NCBI RefSeq assembly: GCF_026151205.1
Contig: NC_087077.1
Span: forward strand, 250,001 to 310,000
Origin: Bolinopsis microptera
Taxonomy: Eukaryota; Ctenophora; Tentaculata; Lobata; Bolinopsidae
Direction: 5' to 3'
DNA: 60,000 nt
Of this stretch, positions 1-12,932 are shown one piece after another. Within the stretch, counting starts at the first letter, position 1; every line of letters starts with the position of its first letter. The translations under genes were made by a program, and so were the position numbers. Under the pieces are notes generated by a model. The model did no database searches and was not told the origin of the DNA. It saw only the letters and a program-made list of their open reading frames with translations.

Positions 1-1299
1 TTTAAGGTTACGTAATGAGTAAAAGCCAGATGTTATTAAATATAATTGCACTGTGCTCTTTTGAAAGCTTTTAAACGGTTTTACGTACTGTTTAACAATT
101 TCTCCGAAAAAGATAGAAATTTAATCTTACCGTGATTAAACTGTTATTGTACTCTGTCTAGTGTTACCCACAGTATGGGTTAGGTTTACTGCAATGTGGA
201 CTAGTTTAGATTTAAGTCTAGAACAAGTACTTAGAAGTACTTTACATTGCGTTAAACCTCGCCCATTCTGTTTATCTTGTATTTAAACGTATCTTTCTAG
301 ATTTGTTTAATATTTTGTATGAGAGTCTTAAATTTAAAGAGGGCGCATGACAATCAGCCATGTTAAAGAGTTAAAGATCGTGCGAGCTTTGAGAACAGTG
401 GTATTTAAAAGTTGTATACTTGTATTAGTGAATAGTGATATTACGACATTTACATACTTGTTTTTCAGTTTGATAGCTCTGTAAAGTTTTAAATCAAGCG
501 AAATGGTACTACCATTCTATAGTGGTTATGATTCAAGATCATGTTGTAGTATCGGCATCGATTAGATGCTGGTGAATGCTTTAAAGATTTGGCCCAAGAA
601 ATACCTGGGTCACTTTTTGTATGCATGATATTATGGTTAGTCTTACGTACTGTTTTACTCTCTTTTCAAAGTAAATACAGTGCATTTTATAATAAAAAGG
701 TTCAAGCTTGAAATTCAAGTATCTTTAATTTTTATCTGACACCCTGAATAGCTTCTGATTTTATCTTTTTATGTTACGAATAAGTACTGCTTTTAATTTT
801 TTCTGTTTATGTGTTTTTAAGTCTGGTTTTTAAAATATTTTCCCGAAATGGTAACCAGGTAACCGTGGTATATTTTTATAAAATTATTACACGTAATGTT
901 TTATACTCTCTTTTCAGAGTTATAGCTTTATAGCAGTGGAAATTTTCAAGTCATCCCAATATTAATAACTCAGCTTTTATTTCTCTTTCTAATCCAAGAT
1001 AAGGCTTTTTACTGTTTTCATCTGTCTATTGTTAATGATAACTAAACTCGATTTCAGGGATACTTAACACCCAAAAATTAAAATTAAAGTATACCGAAAT
1101 CAATACCTTGAAATTTTAAGATTGAAGTCAAAACAGCCAAATTAAGAAAACCTTGTTTCATCGAATAAAGAAGTATAAATCGTTTTCCTTACAACTCTTG
1201 TGTTGATTTATGTATAGATATGTGACGGGCTACACGCACTAAGGGAGTAATCTCCGTGACTCCTCCTCTAAGAAGAAAGCTACCGTAACACAGCAGACA
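1..1299. other. Upstream AT-rich non-coding DNA
   Basis: I see no coding region here. The stretch lies immediately 5' of the BTAF1 start codon, so the promoter and 5' UTR should be in its right part, but no core promoter motif can be assigned with confidence. Confidence 0.5.
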
Positions 1300-3944
1300 A
1301 TGTCTTCAAGGTTAGTATTTAATTACTAAAATATCAGTAATAATTAATAATACATAATCGTGTATAGTACTAGTCGTGTGTACTGTGATACTATTTTAAA
1401 TGACACCTACGATAAGTCAAATATATTACATATTGTACATGTTAAATATGTTTAAAATATTGTATGATATGTAAGATATGTTAAATATGTTAAATATGTT
1501 ACATACACTATGTAAGATATGTTAAATATGTTAAATATGTTAAATATGTTAAATATGTTAAATATGTTAAATATGCTAAATATGTTAAATATGTTAAATA
1601 TGTTACATACACTATGTAAGATATGTTAAATATGTTAAATAACTGCAGGTTAGACAGACTGCTAGTACTGCTGGACACTGGCTCCACTGCTGTAGTAAGG
1701 TCAGCAGCAGCTAAACAGCTGGGAGACATCCAACAATCCCACCCTCGTGAGCTGCAGAACCTTCTCCAGCGGGTAATTACTAATTGGTTAATTGATTGTT
1801 AATTACAGTAGAACCTCTGTTATATAATACAGGGCCCCAATTCCAAGTATCTGAAGTCCCTCAAATAACCTGTCAAGCGTCTCAGCTAGGAAGTCTTAGG
1901 CAGAACGTTTTAAAACAGGAAGTGTTAATTGTTTGCAAATCCCGTGCATTTATATTATTATTATATATAGGGATTATAGCACATATTATGAAGCAACAAA
2001 ATACTATTAGAGTTACAATTAGCGTTACTTTCTCACCTGTTAATCGGTCACTAAATTTAAATTGTTCAGTGAATGGGCATATCTGCGTATGATTGATAGA
2101 TAATTCGTATTTTAACTGAGCAAGAAACTAGCCAATAGCAATAATAATAAAATTAAAATCAGTTCGTATGTACATCGTTTTTCTTCAAAGGGAAAACAGT
2201 CTCACACAGTTTGATCCAGTATTATCGAACCTCCAGAGAATAAACACCTGTTGACCTGTTTGCAATATATAAGCTAATCTTAAAATAAGAAATGATATTT
2301 GTTACAGTAAATTACTCCAGGTTTATGTGTATCTGAAGTCTAAGACGTGGGAGAGTAGAGTTGCTGCTGGGGAGGCTATCACAGCTATTGTTCAGCATGT
2401 TCCTCTGTGGGGCAACTGTAAAGGTAAGGCTATCACTGCTTTTACTAAATTGTTTTATTATTAAATACATTTATATAATTACATATCATTACTAAATACA
2501 TGTAAGTACATTATCTATGCTTTACAGTCTACTCAGTACTATACATACAATCGCAATCCATACATATGTCATATACCACCAGTCTATAATACACACTGTA
2601 ATCATTACATTCAAGTTATATAATATTTACTGATACATAACACATGTGGCACTTTGTAGAATGACTAATGAATTTAGTTATTGAACTTCTATACTGGTTA
2701 ATAATTACTAAAGTATTGGCACGATAAATGTCTAATAATTACTGAATAATTGGAACATGTGCTCTCTAGCAATCACTAAATTTTTAGAAAGTTAAAATAA
2801 GTAATTCTAATTCTAAGTACCTAGGGGTCGTTCAAATATTACGCAAGCCACTTTACACACAGTTAATAGCTATTGTGTAGAAATCCCATTAGCGCTTTTC
2901 AGAACCCTACCCTTAGGCTGAATTACGTAATATTGGTCCCTGTAGTATAATGTAAAAACTAAGTTATTTATACTGTTTAAAAGCGACTAGTATTACGTTA
3001 CATTCTAACTAATAAACTTCCTTTACAGCATCACCTATAGTTTCTTATATAACTATAATAACTAACTCAAATAATCAAATATTTACTGATAAATTGCTGT
3101 ATTAAATTTGACTAAATTTACCTTAGTCGGTAATATTATGGGGGTCAAATTTGGTTCTTTTCGGGCCAAACAACCATAATATTATAGGAGTCCATATTTT
3201 TAACACCCATAATTCCACCCCCCATAATATTACCGACTAAGGTATTCAGATCTATTTATTTACACCCAATATCTCCAGTGGAAGAGGAACAGTGTGGATA
3301 CCTAACATTCCAAACCTTCTCACTGGAAGATGTCATGAGGCATGGTACCCCACTACTGGCTAGTGTCGGAACCGAGTTCGATTCTCATTTAGCGGTTAGT
3401 TCCTGTTTGTGTGTTTAGGTGTTTTTCGTGTGTCAATTTGATGGTTTAGTTTCATATGGCTTGACTCATCTTCAAGCTGTTTCCTTTCTGTCTCGGAAAA
3501 GTATAAACTTCTTGAATAGTTGAATTACAATGAGCGAAATCAGTATAATAATTGAATCTGACCCACTGTTCCAGGACCAACCAGGACAGAAGCAGCGGCT
3601 ATCTAAAGAGCTGGGTTTAACGGTGGGTAATGTTCAGCTATCAGATGATCTGTTTAATGACGAGGATCTGGTTCAAGCTCCTCCTCCTCCTCCTGCTAAC
3701 ATCAAACCTGAGGACCTCAAGAGGGTCAGTGCTATTTGTTAACAGTTTGTTTATCTGTTGTTTGTTGAACTCTTGACTTTAACCGTATGGTCAATAAGCC
3801 TGATATAATGAATAATCAGTCCTTTCTTCTTCAGAGTATAAATAGTTTACTGAACGGTGACGAGACCTTATCGGCAAGGGAAAGAAATAAAGCTAAACGT
3901 AAAGCTAAACAGTTATCTCGTCAAAACAGCCTCAGTGGACCAAG
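1300..3944 (+). CDS. BTAF1: BTAF1/Mot1 (TBP-associated factor 172), N-terminal six exons
   Basis: BTAF1 is a Snf2-family ATPase that strips TBP from promoters in the nucleus; its N-terminal HEAT-repeat region grips TBP. Six exons join with matching phases and GT-AG borders: 1300-1310, 1649-1772, 2321-2423, 3279-3394, 3575-3724 and 3835-3944 (614 nt, 204 codons plus 2 nt). The start ATG is at 1300. The protein begins [17 protein letters not shown] and continues with [20 protein letters not shown], the first HEAT unit of the family. Later family landmarks are [43 protein letters not shown] and the basic run [16 protein letters not shown]. The family is about 1,800 residues long, so only about a tenth is here. 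The last exon ends in phase 2 at a GT donor, and I found no matching next exon in the window. Identification rests on remembered family landmarks, not a search. Confidence 0.9.
1440..1640. repeat. 9-bp minisatellite in BTAF1 intron 1
   Basis: About 20 copies of ATATGTTAA-type units, with two longer interruptions (acatacactatgtaag), run up to 8 bp before the exon 2 acceptor (ctgcag, ending at 1648). The array occupies the place of the normal branch-point and pyrimidine region. Confidence 0.9.
2821..2945. mobile_element. Possible MITE with imperfect terminal inverted repeats
   Basis: The left end CTAGGGGTCGTTCAAATATT and the right end (reverse complement TACAGGGACCAATATTACG) match imperfectly with one small gap. 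The length is about 125 bp and it lies in BTAF1 intron 3. No clear target duplication is visible, so this is tentative. Confidence 0.4.
3121..3242. mobile_element. 122-bp MITE with TA target duplication (Tc1/mariner-like)
   Basis: Inverted termini CCTTAGTCGGTAATATTATG... and its reverse complement are essentially perfect over about 24 bp. They are flanked on both sides by TA (3119-3120 and 3243-3244), the target site of Tc1/mariner elements. It has no coding capacity. It sits in BTAF1 intron 3 with its right end only 36 bp before the exon 4 acceptor. Confidence 0.8.
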
Positions 3945-5105
3945 GTTTGCTCATATTATTTGACACCAAATATTTCCTTTAAGAATAATTAAATAATTTT
4001 AAGAATTACAGATACTTACATGTGTTCAAGTAATTATATAATATGGTCTAGAACCTTATCATTTAAATTTAAATCGAAAGAAGGGATGAAGATGTCAGCC
4101 TTAGAGCTTGTTGGGCCCAAACATCTTTCATCTTTTAAAGGAATTATAGGGGAATTGATCCTGAAATCACCACCAAAACTGTGTTTTAAAATATTACAAT
4201 TTAAAATATATAGAATTTGTTTTCAAACATGAAAAATAAGATTCGAAATATAACTTATACGAGTTACCAACCATACAATAGCAAGAGAGTCCGGGACTGT
4301 AAGACACAAATTCGATTATTGTAACTGGACCCTGCTGTTTTAAGAACGTATGTCTCACTCTTCCACTCCCATACCAGAGTTGACTCGTGCCCCCGACACC
4401 CAAACCCTAGCATATCCTCCTGAAGATGTTTATTGTTAACTAACACTGTTACTAACTAATCACTGTTACCTACTATAACACTGTTACTAACTAACACTGT
4501 TTCATTTACTTACTACCACTGTTTACTAACTAACACTGTTACTAACTACACTGTTACTAACTATCACTGTTTACTAACTAACACTGTACTAACTAACCAC
4601 TGGTTCTATTTATTACAAACACTGTTACGAACTAACACTTGTTACAACTAACACAGTTCTAACTAACAATGTTACACTAACACCGTTCTAACTAACACTG
4701 TTCTTAACTAACTAACAATGTTTGTACTAACTAACACTGTAGTAGTTACTACACTGTTACTAACTAACATCTGTACAAACTACTTGATTTAGGACTCGTG
4801 TTATTCTAGTCATTTCTTTGTTTAAATATTGATTATTGAGTGTAAGTTTGGTGGTTGTCAAAAATTTCATGAGACAATGTCATCGAATTCCAACAGGAAA
4901 ATTACCTTTTAAATTTGCTTACTATACTTACAACAGCAGATCTTATGTAGTACAGTGACTACCATTGCAAAATGTAATAAGTGTAGTAACAGCAATTGGA
5001 GACCAACTGTTCCTCAACGTTTACCCACAGGAATGGAATGGATACATTATGTTTTCCCCTGGTGCAGTGTCCAATTCATGACATTTTAAATATAATTTCA
5101 GAACC
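3945..5105. repeat. Non-coding; degenerate ACTAACTAACACTGTT repeat at about 4435-4790
   Basis: After BTAF1 exon 6 no coding exon is recognised. Between about 4435 and 4790 there are some 25 degenerate copies of a 13-17 bp unit of the form actaactaacactgtt, heavily mutated by single-base indels. Confidence 0.7.
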
Positions 5106-5410
5106 GGGGGGGGGGGGGGGGGGGTGGGTGTGTTTACAAACTTATTCATTACAGACCGTTTATATTTTATAGTAAAAAACATTCGTCTGGAAATCAGGAC
5201 CTAAGTGTCCTATTATATACTATATTATATACTTAGAACAATCTCACAGACTGTAGACTGGTAACAATGAGCAATTTGTACTAGCATAAACACACACAGT
5301 CACATGGAATTAGTAATGGTTGCCCGGTTAGCTGACAAAAATGGACACACACCACGCACGCACGCACGCCGCACGCACCACGCACGCACGCACGCACACA
5401 CACACACACA

Positions 5411-5480
<70 letters not shown>

Positions 5481-5490
5481 CACACACAAA
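5106..5490. repeat. G19 homopolymer and (CA)n/(GCAC)n microsatellite
   Basis: A run of 19 G at 5106-5124 is followed, after about 220 bp of unremarkable sequence, by a cacg/ca dinucleotide microsatellite from about 5345 to 5490. The open frames over the microsatellite are artefacts of the repeat. Confidence 0.9.
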
Positions 5491-6554
5491 TACTCATCAC
5501 AGTAGTACAGAACAGATCCCTGGAGGTGAACACAGTGCTCATTACACAGAACCAAGCAATGTAATCGTAGCACTGCAACTAAAAGCTGTATCATCCTACT
5601 CATATGATGATTGGGCAGGCAGAGGACGTGCAAACTGTAGCTGTCACGTGACTGACGTAACAACCATTATACAGCGAGACTAAAGGACTGTGGGGATATC
5701 TAAGAGACTGACAGTAAAAGGCGTAGTGTGATTAATTTTGCCCTGATTATATCGGAGCGATCTGGGCACGATTTTCATACAACAAACTTGTCAAAAGTCA
5801 ATGAACTGAAGCCACAGTGTGAACAGAACATTTGGGTAATTAATGCTTTTGTGTAAGACTGGAATAACACATGTATCTATTAGCAATACAAGCTAGAACC
5901 CGTCTACCCTAAAAGTGGGTCAAGACTCGAGAGATCAAAAATAAGTATTACCTAATTAATTCGCGTTTTTGACCCCACTGGAGTCAAAATTTTGGCACTA
6001 AAATTCTTTTATACCCTGCCAATTTTTAATTTTTTTCATGCTTATTTGAAGGCATTAAAGCATTTGCCCAGCAAAAAAATTTCAGTTTGTATATCTTTTA
6101 CGGTTTTTTGCGGAAGTCGCGTTAAAGTGTATGCCGAGGTGTCAGTAAAATGCACGGATCCAGATAACATATTTATAATATTCATGGCTGGATTCTACAC
6201 AAAAAAAGAAAGCGGTTGTGATTAGATCTTCGAAGTCTTTGCATCGTTTTAATTACATCAATTCTGAGACATTATACTTAAAGTAAACTACAACAATACG
6301 ATTCATATACAATTGAAATAAAAAAAAACTAAAAGCAGTGGGAAAATCCTGATGAACTGAAATTTAAAAAAAAGAAACTGAAAGCCGTTAAAAATGACTC
6401 TTATCTTAATCTCTTATCTAAATACCGGATAACTGATTCTCGAAAACACTTAAAATCACAACAAAAACCTGTAAATTTATACTATTTAAGTAAAAAAATG
6501 TAATATGCCCGTCACTGGAATAAATGTATAACAAAATAAAATCTACAAAATATA
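5491..6554. other. No gene seen
   Basis: AT-rich sequence without a recognisable exon, RNA gene or mobile element. Short open frames show no family resemblance. Confidence 0.5.
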
Positions 6555-7905
6555 CTAAAACTAAAACTAAGCTCCCGCTGATTTAAAAGTAAGTGTTACA
6601 TCAGGGTTTCCATACCCCCAAACCGTTCAAGGGTTTTCAATTGGGTCTGGTAAACCCCTCTCTAGCGTCCATACCTTTCTTTGTCCGCTTTACTAATATA
6701 GGCTCAAATACTAAAGCGTCTACTAGAATGACAGAAAGTGCTTTACTGAGTGAGGAATATAGTGAGGCTATGGTACTAAAAAATCTACATCATGATCAAT
6801 ATCTAAAAAATGTAACTAATTTACAACTTCTTATACCTTTCTTTATGTAACTCTTATGGTTAGAGCCTCTATTAGGGAGATTGTGAGGTAAGTATAACCG
6901 ACATACGACTGTTTACAAGTCTTACACTCCATTAAAATTAAATGAGGGTTATAAACTCTGACAAGATTTTACTTTGTGTTATAGGGAAAACTTTTTTAGA
7001 AGGTGACTACTACAATGGATCAGGGGGACAGGAATTTTGCTTACAAACATAACATATACTCACAAGCAGGCACCCGGGTCGACAGCCCCGAACCGCCCTC
7101 GACTGTTCGGAGTCCGGTTCCGGATCTGGCTTTTCAGTTGTTTCCTCTCATTAACACAGATTTAAAGTTCCACTGCACGTACTTATTGTGTACAAGCAAG
7201 CCACCGATAGTTTGATTCTTTCGATGACTCACGATTACACTGTCCACACGTACCAGCTTCTTCAGGGCCGGTCAAGGTAGAAGGTGCTTATACATATGGA
7301 TAATGCCCCCCATGTTTGGGAAGTGCTGGATTTGATCCATCACCAATGGGTATTAAACAGCAGTCCGACTCATCCTTGACTTAAGGGTATACAAGTTTTT
7401 CCATTAGCTATATCACTAATTTTTAAAGGCATCTTCTATACTACTGGAATGATAACTCGGCTATATATATTATATATTTTATTACTAAATATATAACTTG
7501 TCAGAGTAATAACTATTTAATTTATGGAGTTGAGAACTTGTAACAGTCGTAGTAGGATATACTACTTCTAATCTCCCTAAGAGATTTTCTAACATAAAAG
7601 CCCACAATTAAGAAAGTATCAGAAGTTGTAAGTTAGTAAATCACTTTTTAGATATTGATCTTGATTGAGATTTTAGTGTCTATAGCTTATATAACTGTTC
7701 ACTTATACCACCTTTCTGTATTATCGTGGACGCCTCTTGAATTTAAACCTGCAATAAGACAAGCAGATAGGGAAAAGGCCATGTAAGCTAGAGAAGGGTT
7801 TCTAACCAGACACAATTGAAAACCCTTGAGCGGTATGGGGGATGAACACCCTCGATCGTAAACCACAACCTATTTAAATCCGCTGGAGCTGAAGTTTAGT
7901 TTTAT
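6555..7905. mobile_element. Old 1.35-kb element with about 150-bp terminal inverted repeats
   Basis: The segment 6555-6710 is a diverged reverse complement of about 7735-7905. Matched blocks include gctcccgctgatttaaa against the complement of tttaaatccgctggagc, and a shared internal block caagggttttcaattg. Arms look roughly 75-80% alike by eye with several indels. Nothing inside resembles a transposase, so it is either a non-autonomous DNA transposon or a foldback element. Exact ends and target duplication are not resolved. Confidence 0.65.
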
Positions 7906-8585
7906 TTTAATTTTATTTGACATGATCTCAGCCTATTAACCAGTTTTAGTTTTTACTAGATTGCTATCAGAACGTGGTTTTTATATTCATTACCTAATAT
8001 ATATTTTTACTGCTTGATCAGAGAACTCTAGCTTTTTTTCCGAGAAACTAATCTTTAATAGATTAGATAAAATGTACGCAGCCATTCTTTTCGTTTGATT
8101 ATTACTCAGTATACTTTTAGTTTTTGTATCCGTTTTAAGTCTCATAGTTTTTGGACTCTTCCAAGCCTTGTTTTCCTTTCCTAGTTTGTAAGTTATTTTA
8201 AAGATTTGTGAATATCCAGTTGCTTTTAGAACAATTTATCTCAGATAACGAGGTTTATAAAATGAGCTAAGACTTAATTCGAAGATCTAATCAACACCGA
8301 CTTTTTAATGTGTAGAGTACAGCTACAAAATTATATATATATATATCGTCTCGCTATAATTTTTTTTTTATATTTTTAAAAAAAAAAGTAAATAAAAGGG
8401 AATATAGGCTGAGTGTATGTACAATGAAAACCACACTAAAATTACTAAACCCGAAGACTAATGGAAACTGTAGAGATATCTTTCAGAGATTGAGAGGGTG
8501 TGTATCTGTCAAATGTGGGGAGGTCATACAACGTGAACTGACCACTGAAATTATTTACATTGTTATTCGTTTTTTCCCTTTATAG
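7906..8585. other. AT-rich non-coding DNA
   Basis: No gene seen. It contains a short (TA)n tract near 8335-8346 and poly-T/poly-A tracts at 8361-8390. Confidence 0.5.
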
Positions 8586-8990
8586 ATATTTAATTATAAA
8601 ACTATTCAAATCAAAAATAGAACATAGAGAACATCTTGATGACTGATAAGTCCCAAGAGAAAAATAACACAGAATAAACTAAATCATGCTTAACTTCTCC
8701 TCCATGCTTTTTCTATCTGTTGCAAAAAGTCCCTTAAAATGGTATAAAACGTCTGTAATTTACAATCTAAATTTCTGTCTCTTAACTCGTTCAAAAATAG
8801 TTTTTTAACAAGTTTGACTGTTCGTCCGACGCTAACCTCACATCAACACGGAACTCTCTACAAGCAAAATGTAAGGCCAACGGGCCAGGTAAGTTATTAT
8901 CACTGGCCACTGCGGAGGATGTGACCGAGCATTCCTCCACCGTTACGAGCAACACGCTCATTAGTGGAACAACTTTATAGATATTTATGT
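8586..8990 (-). mobile_element. LINE 3' end fragment, RTE-like (same family as LINE C)
   Basis: Antisense copy of the 3' part of the element found at 13600-15200. It shares the tail region (ttcaaatcaaaaatagaaca), then the C-terminal coding stretch around LALHFA and the 3' UTR, but it is interrupted by indels and stops. The 5' part is missing, as expected from incomplete reverse transcription. Confidence 0.75.
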
Positions 8991-9640
8991 TGTGCAATAT
9001 GCTAAAACGTTGATAGAGTTGTCAATCGGTGGTTTCATAAATATACCTCTCGCTGCATTTTAAGGTAAGGTATTTTGTCATTTTTGCAGTAAAATCAAAA
9101 GGTAATTGAAAACTTGGCGAGATATCGAAGATGGTTGAAGTGGGGAATTCAACTTGTTTATACTTACTTGGATAACCGTACGACCCAGAAGAGCAGATCG
9201 CGAGCAGCACAAGGTATTGTATTTCCTCCAGCTTGATTCACAAAGATTTTAGACAAAACACTCCACTTACTGAAAAGATCATTTTAAATGACAATTGGTG
9301 TTAGAAACGATTAGTTCAAACCTCCTCCTAATGACTGTTATTTATCTATCTTTGCTCAAAATAAACCCACGCTAAATGAGCGAGTGGTTGTTGGATCTAT
9401 AGATTTGGCAACGTGTTTTAAGAAAATTGCAGATAGTGGTAAGAATAGAGGATTAGAGATTAATGAGAAAACAACACCTCAAAATGTTGTAAAATAACAT
9501 CGAGAAGATTTACCCCTCCATCTCTTGTCCCTATATGCAGGAACTTCTTCATGGTTTTCATTGCATTAAACATCAACCTACCCAGTAAGAGCACTGCGTC
9601 CCACATAAACATACACCGTCAGCACTGAACTGAGATCACC
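8991..9640. other. No gene seen
   Basis: AT-rich sequence without recognisable coding or RNA features. Confidence 0.4.
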
Positions 9641-9649
9641 TCTTGCGCA

Positions 9650-10440
9650 CCACCAAGGTCCCCAAAACCAGGCGCCCACCACGCTGCGCTTGTGGTCCCC
9701 GTCAGGGTAACGGTACAAAGTCTCTTCTGGTTTCACGAGAGAGCACTTTATCTGTCATGTCCACACTTCCACATACTAGGCAACGGGAACCCGCGCCTCC
9801 ACTTATCGTAGACACCTGACAGGTAACAGGAATGTTTTCATTGTTTATTAGCAAACACCAAACCAAGATAATCAGAAAGTTGTTCAATGTTCATTGATCA
9901 TATAGATATAGGGAAGATTTGGTTTCACAAATTGCACAATGAAGCTGAAATACACTGAAATTACTCCCCGCACCACATCGTATTGTCCAGGGTAAGTGCG
10001 CACTAGAGTGAAAGGAGTTGAACCTCTTAGAGACTGGTGCCAGGCGCGCACCAACAGCTGCACGTGCTTGCCCGTGTGACACTGCAATGTGGGCCTCCCG
10101 TACCGGAATAGCTGATGGCCACTGACGGGCTTTTTGAAGATTTTGGTTGGTGTGCCAGTAATACCTAGAGGGGAGTATAATTTGGTTTGGAATTTGCAAC
10201 CCCCGGCATATAAGATTGGAGATGCACAAAATGATAAAAAGAGATTTCATTATAACACTGCACGGTTTGCGGCAGCAAAGCAGAGTTAGATATTGCATTG
10301 CGAGAATATTCCTTTGTGAGTGAGAGAGAGTTGACCAAGAAAGGATTTAAGCATATATATTCAATATTGTGAAACAACTCACCCATTGTCTGAGGTTTAT
10401 AAGGATAGCTCGGCCCTCCACATCGACACAAACCAAACCT
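9650..10440 (-). other. GC-richer exon-like islands, unidentified
   Basis: Three blocks on the minus strand are much richer in CpG than their surroundings and look exonic: about 10380-10441 (ending at a gtgagt donor), about 9949-10162 (after a ctcctctag-like acceptor) and about 9660-9805 (after a tgtcag acceptor). One phase-compatible reading of the first two gives FGLCRCGGPSYPYKPQTMG followed by a frame containing RYGRPTLQCHTGKHVQLLV. The third block has an open frame containing LYRYPDGDHKRSVVGAWFWG, but it does not join to the second without a frameshift. I do not recognise the protein. It may be a decayed gene copy or part of a gene on the minus strand inside the BTAF1 region. Confidence 0.3.
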
Positions 10441-10639
10441 GTATTTTACCGCAGGGTGACAGGCGAAACATCCATGTTTTTACTGTTTTTCAAATGGTAA
10501 ATTCACCGTCTTGCTGAAAATCAAAAAATTTGAAAATCTTTTAATGATCATAATAAAACAATAGATTGCGGTTTGTTTTCCACAAAATAATATCTGATGG
10601 CGGCTAACTGTTTAATTAACCTTTTATATAAGATACTGA

Positions 10640-10745
10640 ACGAATATTAAGAATTTAAAGAATTAAAAAAATTTATAGAATTTAAAGAATTAAAGAGAAT
10701 TTCAAGAATTTAAAGAATTTAAAAATATTAAGATATTAAAGAATT
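10640..10745. repeat. Degenerate AGAATTTAA repeat
   Basis: About ten imperfect copies of a 9-12 bp AT unit (agaatttaa, agaattaa) immediately upstream of the exon-like ORF that follows. Confidence 0.7.
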
Positions 10746-10751
10746 AAGTCA

Positions 10752-10946
10752 GAGTCCCAGACCGCCCTTCAATGACGAAGACGTGATCTACTGCCGACCC
10801 TGGACAGAGCAGCTGGTACTGTCTGGACTGAAAATGAGGTTTCCTCCTTGTACACCGTACCGCACAATTACTGAACTCATAGCTGAAACTTCATCTGATC
10901 TCTGTTCAAATTGTGGTACATTCAATAATTACCAATTAGCACATAA
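10752..10946 (+). other. Unassigned exon-like open frame
   Basis: After an acceptor-like gtcag there is an open frame with balanced codon use containing FNDEDVIYCRPWTEQLVLSG, with a possible donor (gaggtttcc) near 10840; otherwise the frame runs on to a TAA near 10946. No family is recognised. Position and strand would allow it to belong to a + strand gene, but it does not resemble any BTAF1 segment I know. Confidence 0.3.
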
Positions 10947-12115
10947 TTAACCATGAGTAACACAATTACTATAATTATAAGGAACATTAATTTGTACTAG
11001 TAACATTCATATTATTGGCTACATTACATTTCATTGTAATTTTGCGAGTCTGTCTATAATTGCACATTTGAATAAAGTTGCAGAAGGATAATCATTCGCC
11101 CAATAATTTACAATTTAATCTAATTTTGTTACGCTTTTATTTCTCAACTGCAAATTTTTATCAACCACACACCTCATAACTTCATAATATATTAATCCCA
11201 TTTCTCATCAATCTATAAATTAATCATAATGATCAGTACATCATCCAATTGGACTGATAACGTTTAAGTAGAGTAACAGAACACAAATACATTACTGCCC
11301 CGTTAATTACCACTGCTCAGATATTGCACCACCTTCAGAATACATTGCTCAATATACACCGCCCTTTGAGTGTCTTGCGGGTGAAATGTTATGGAAAGGG
11401 AGGAGATACGCGAGCGAGAACGTAATAGCACCCCAAAGATATATAATTTGGGTAATTGCTTTACTGGCATATTTGACTGTCAAGATAAACTGGATTGTCT
11501 GGATTGGCTCACGGGTTTAGACTGGGAACCAGGGGGTTTTAAGCAGCTCAAGCTTTCCAACTTTACGCAGGAAACTTACAGGAAACGGCTTGAGTGCGAA
11601 ATATGGTTGGCATTGTATATTATAATTTAACGATGTATAAATTGATAAAACAGATAAAAGTAGGTTTCATATAATTATATTACCCCTATATAAGCAAAAT
11701 CATGTAAAAAGCATAAAACATGATTCAATTTTAAAACTTTAGCAGTACGAAAGTGTAATCCAAAACAGCAAATGTGTCCCGGTAAATAGGTCATATCACA
11801 TCTGACCTTGATAAATGTTAATGTTTAAGTGTTTAAAATTGAATACGTGCTCGTCAGTCGGCATACAGCATACTCGATAACATTATTATGCGTCCAAAAT
11901 TTGGGAATCTGATGTTAAGATGTAAAACGCGATTTACCCATTATGTAAATCTGTCCACATTTGTATAACCATATTTCGACTGGTACTACAAAGAGAGGTG
12001 GTAACCAAGTTAAAATAGAACACCAGGGTTAATACCGACTATCTGACTGTTTTAGCTACTGATTCCTGCCTCTCCACTTCACCTTATCCTCAATTTCTCG
12101 AGTTACCTCCGCTGA
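10947..12115. other. No gene seen
   Basis: AT-rich non-coding sequence. A 79-codon open frame at 11391-11630 has no recognisable domain and is not called. Confidence 0.4.
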
Positions 12116-12856
12116 ATGGTCCTCAAAATGCTGATTACTAACCCCCTGTGTTTCCCAATGATAGTCCGGCCACCCCCGTTTACTAAATCCCATAAGTACC
12201 TTGGACTTATAGTTGACAGCAGATTGACATTTAATGAACATATTGATAACATTAAGAAAAAGATATCCAAAAGAATTGGTGCTATGTATAGATCAAAACA
12301 ACTTCTCCCTCTTAAGTTCAGGAAGATGTTTGCTAATGCACTTATGTTGCCACATTTTGACTACTTAGACACCATCTGGTCAAGATCATATAAAAAACGA
12401 CTAGGAGATTTAGATAACATGTACAAAAAGGTTGCTAAAATAGCCCTAGATGTAAACATCAGAGAGAGGTCGGTTAATGTATACAAAAATATGGGATGGC
12501 TTCCTCTCCATTTGAGACGACAGGTTCATCTTAGCTCATATATGTACCGTATAATCAATGAAACATGTCCAAAGCATTTTATCGGGAAATTCTCGTATAT
12601 TTCTGGTGGATCACGTGAGGCAGAAAACTGCAATCTTTATACTCCTAAATCAAGATCTCACAAGGAGTTTAACTATCTAGGAACTAAGGCCTGGAACATA
12701 TTACCAAAGTCCCTTAGAGAGTGTGACGACGTTAAGAAATGTTCTAGGTTATACAAAGAAACTCTTATGAATATGGTGCTAACTGATGAGAATTACCAAG
12801 GGGATAACTCTTACGATAAATTCATGATCCCACCCAACACTAGCCAATTTATCTAG
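12116..12856 (+). mobile_element. LINE A: 5'-truncated non-LTR retrotransposon (RT C-terminal part)
   Basis: An uninterrupted 246-codon frame covers the thumb and C-terminal region of a jockey/CR1-superfamily reverse transcriptase. Family landmarks are KYLGLIVDSRLTFNEHI at the start, LPHFDYLDTIWS in the middle and NYLGTKAWNILPKSLRE near the end. The RT catalytic core and endonuclease are absent, so this is a 3' fragment left by 5' truncation. It ends directly before LINE B in the same orientation and differs from it clearly in sequence, so it is a separate family. Confidence 0.8.
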
Positions 12857-12932
12857 GCAGTTAAGTTATTTCAGTAAAGTTATCTCAGTACATAAGTGAA
12901 TCCAATCTATCCCCTGCAATCAAAGTATTTCC

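Noticed and set aside
5281-5663. Open frames on both strands over the CA microsatellite
   Set aside because: Low-complexity Cys/Val or His/Thr strings produced by the repeat.
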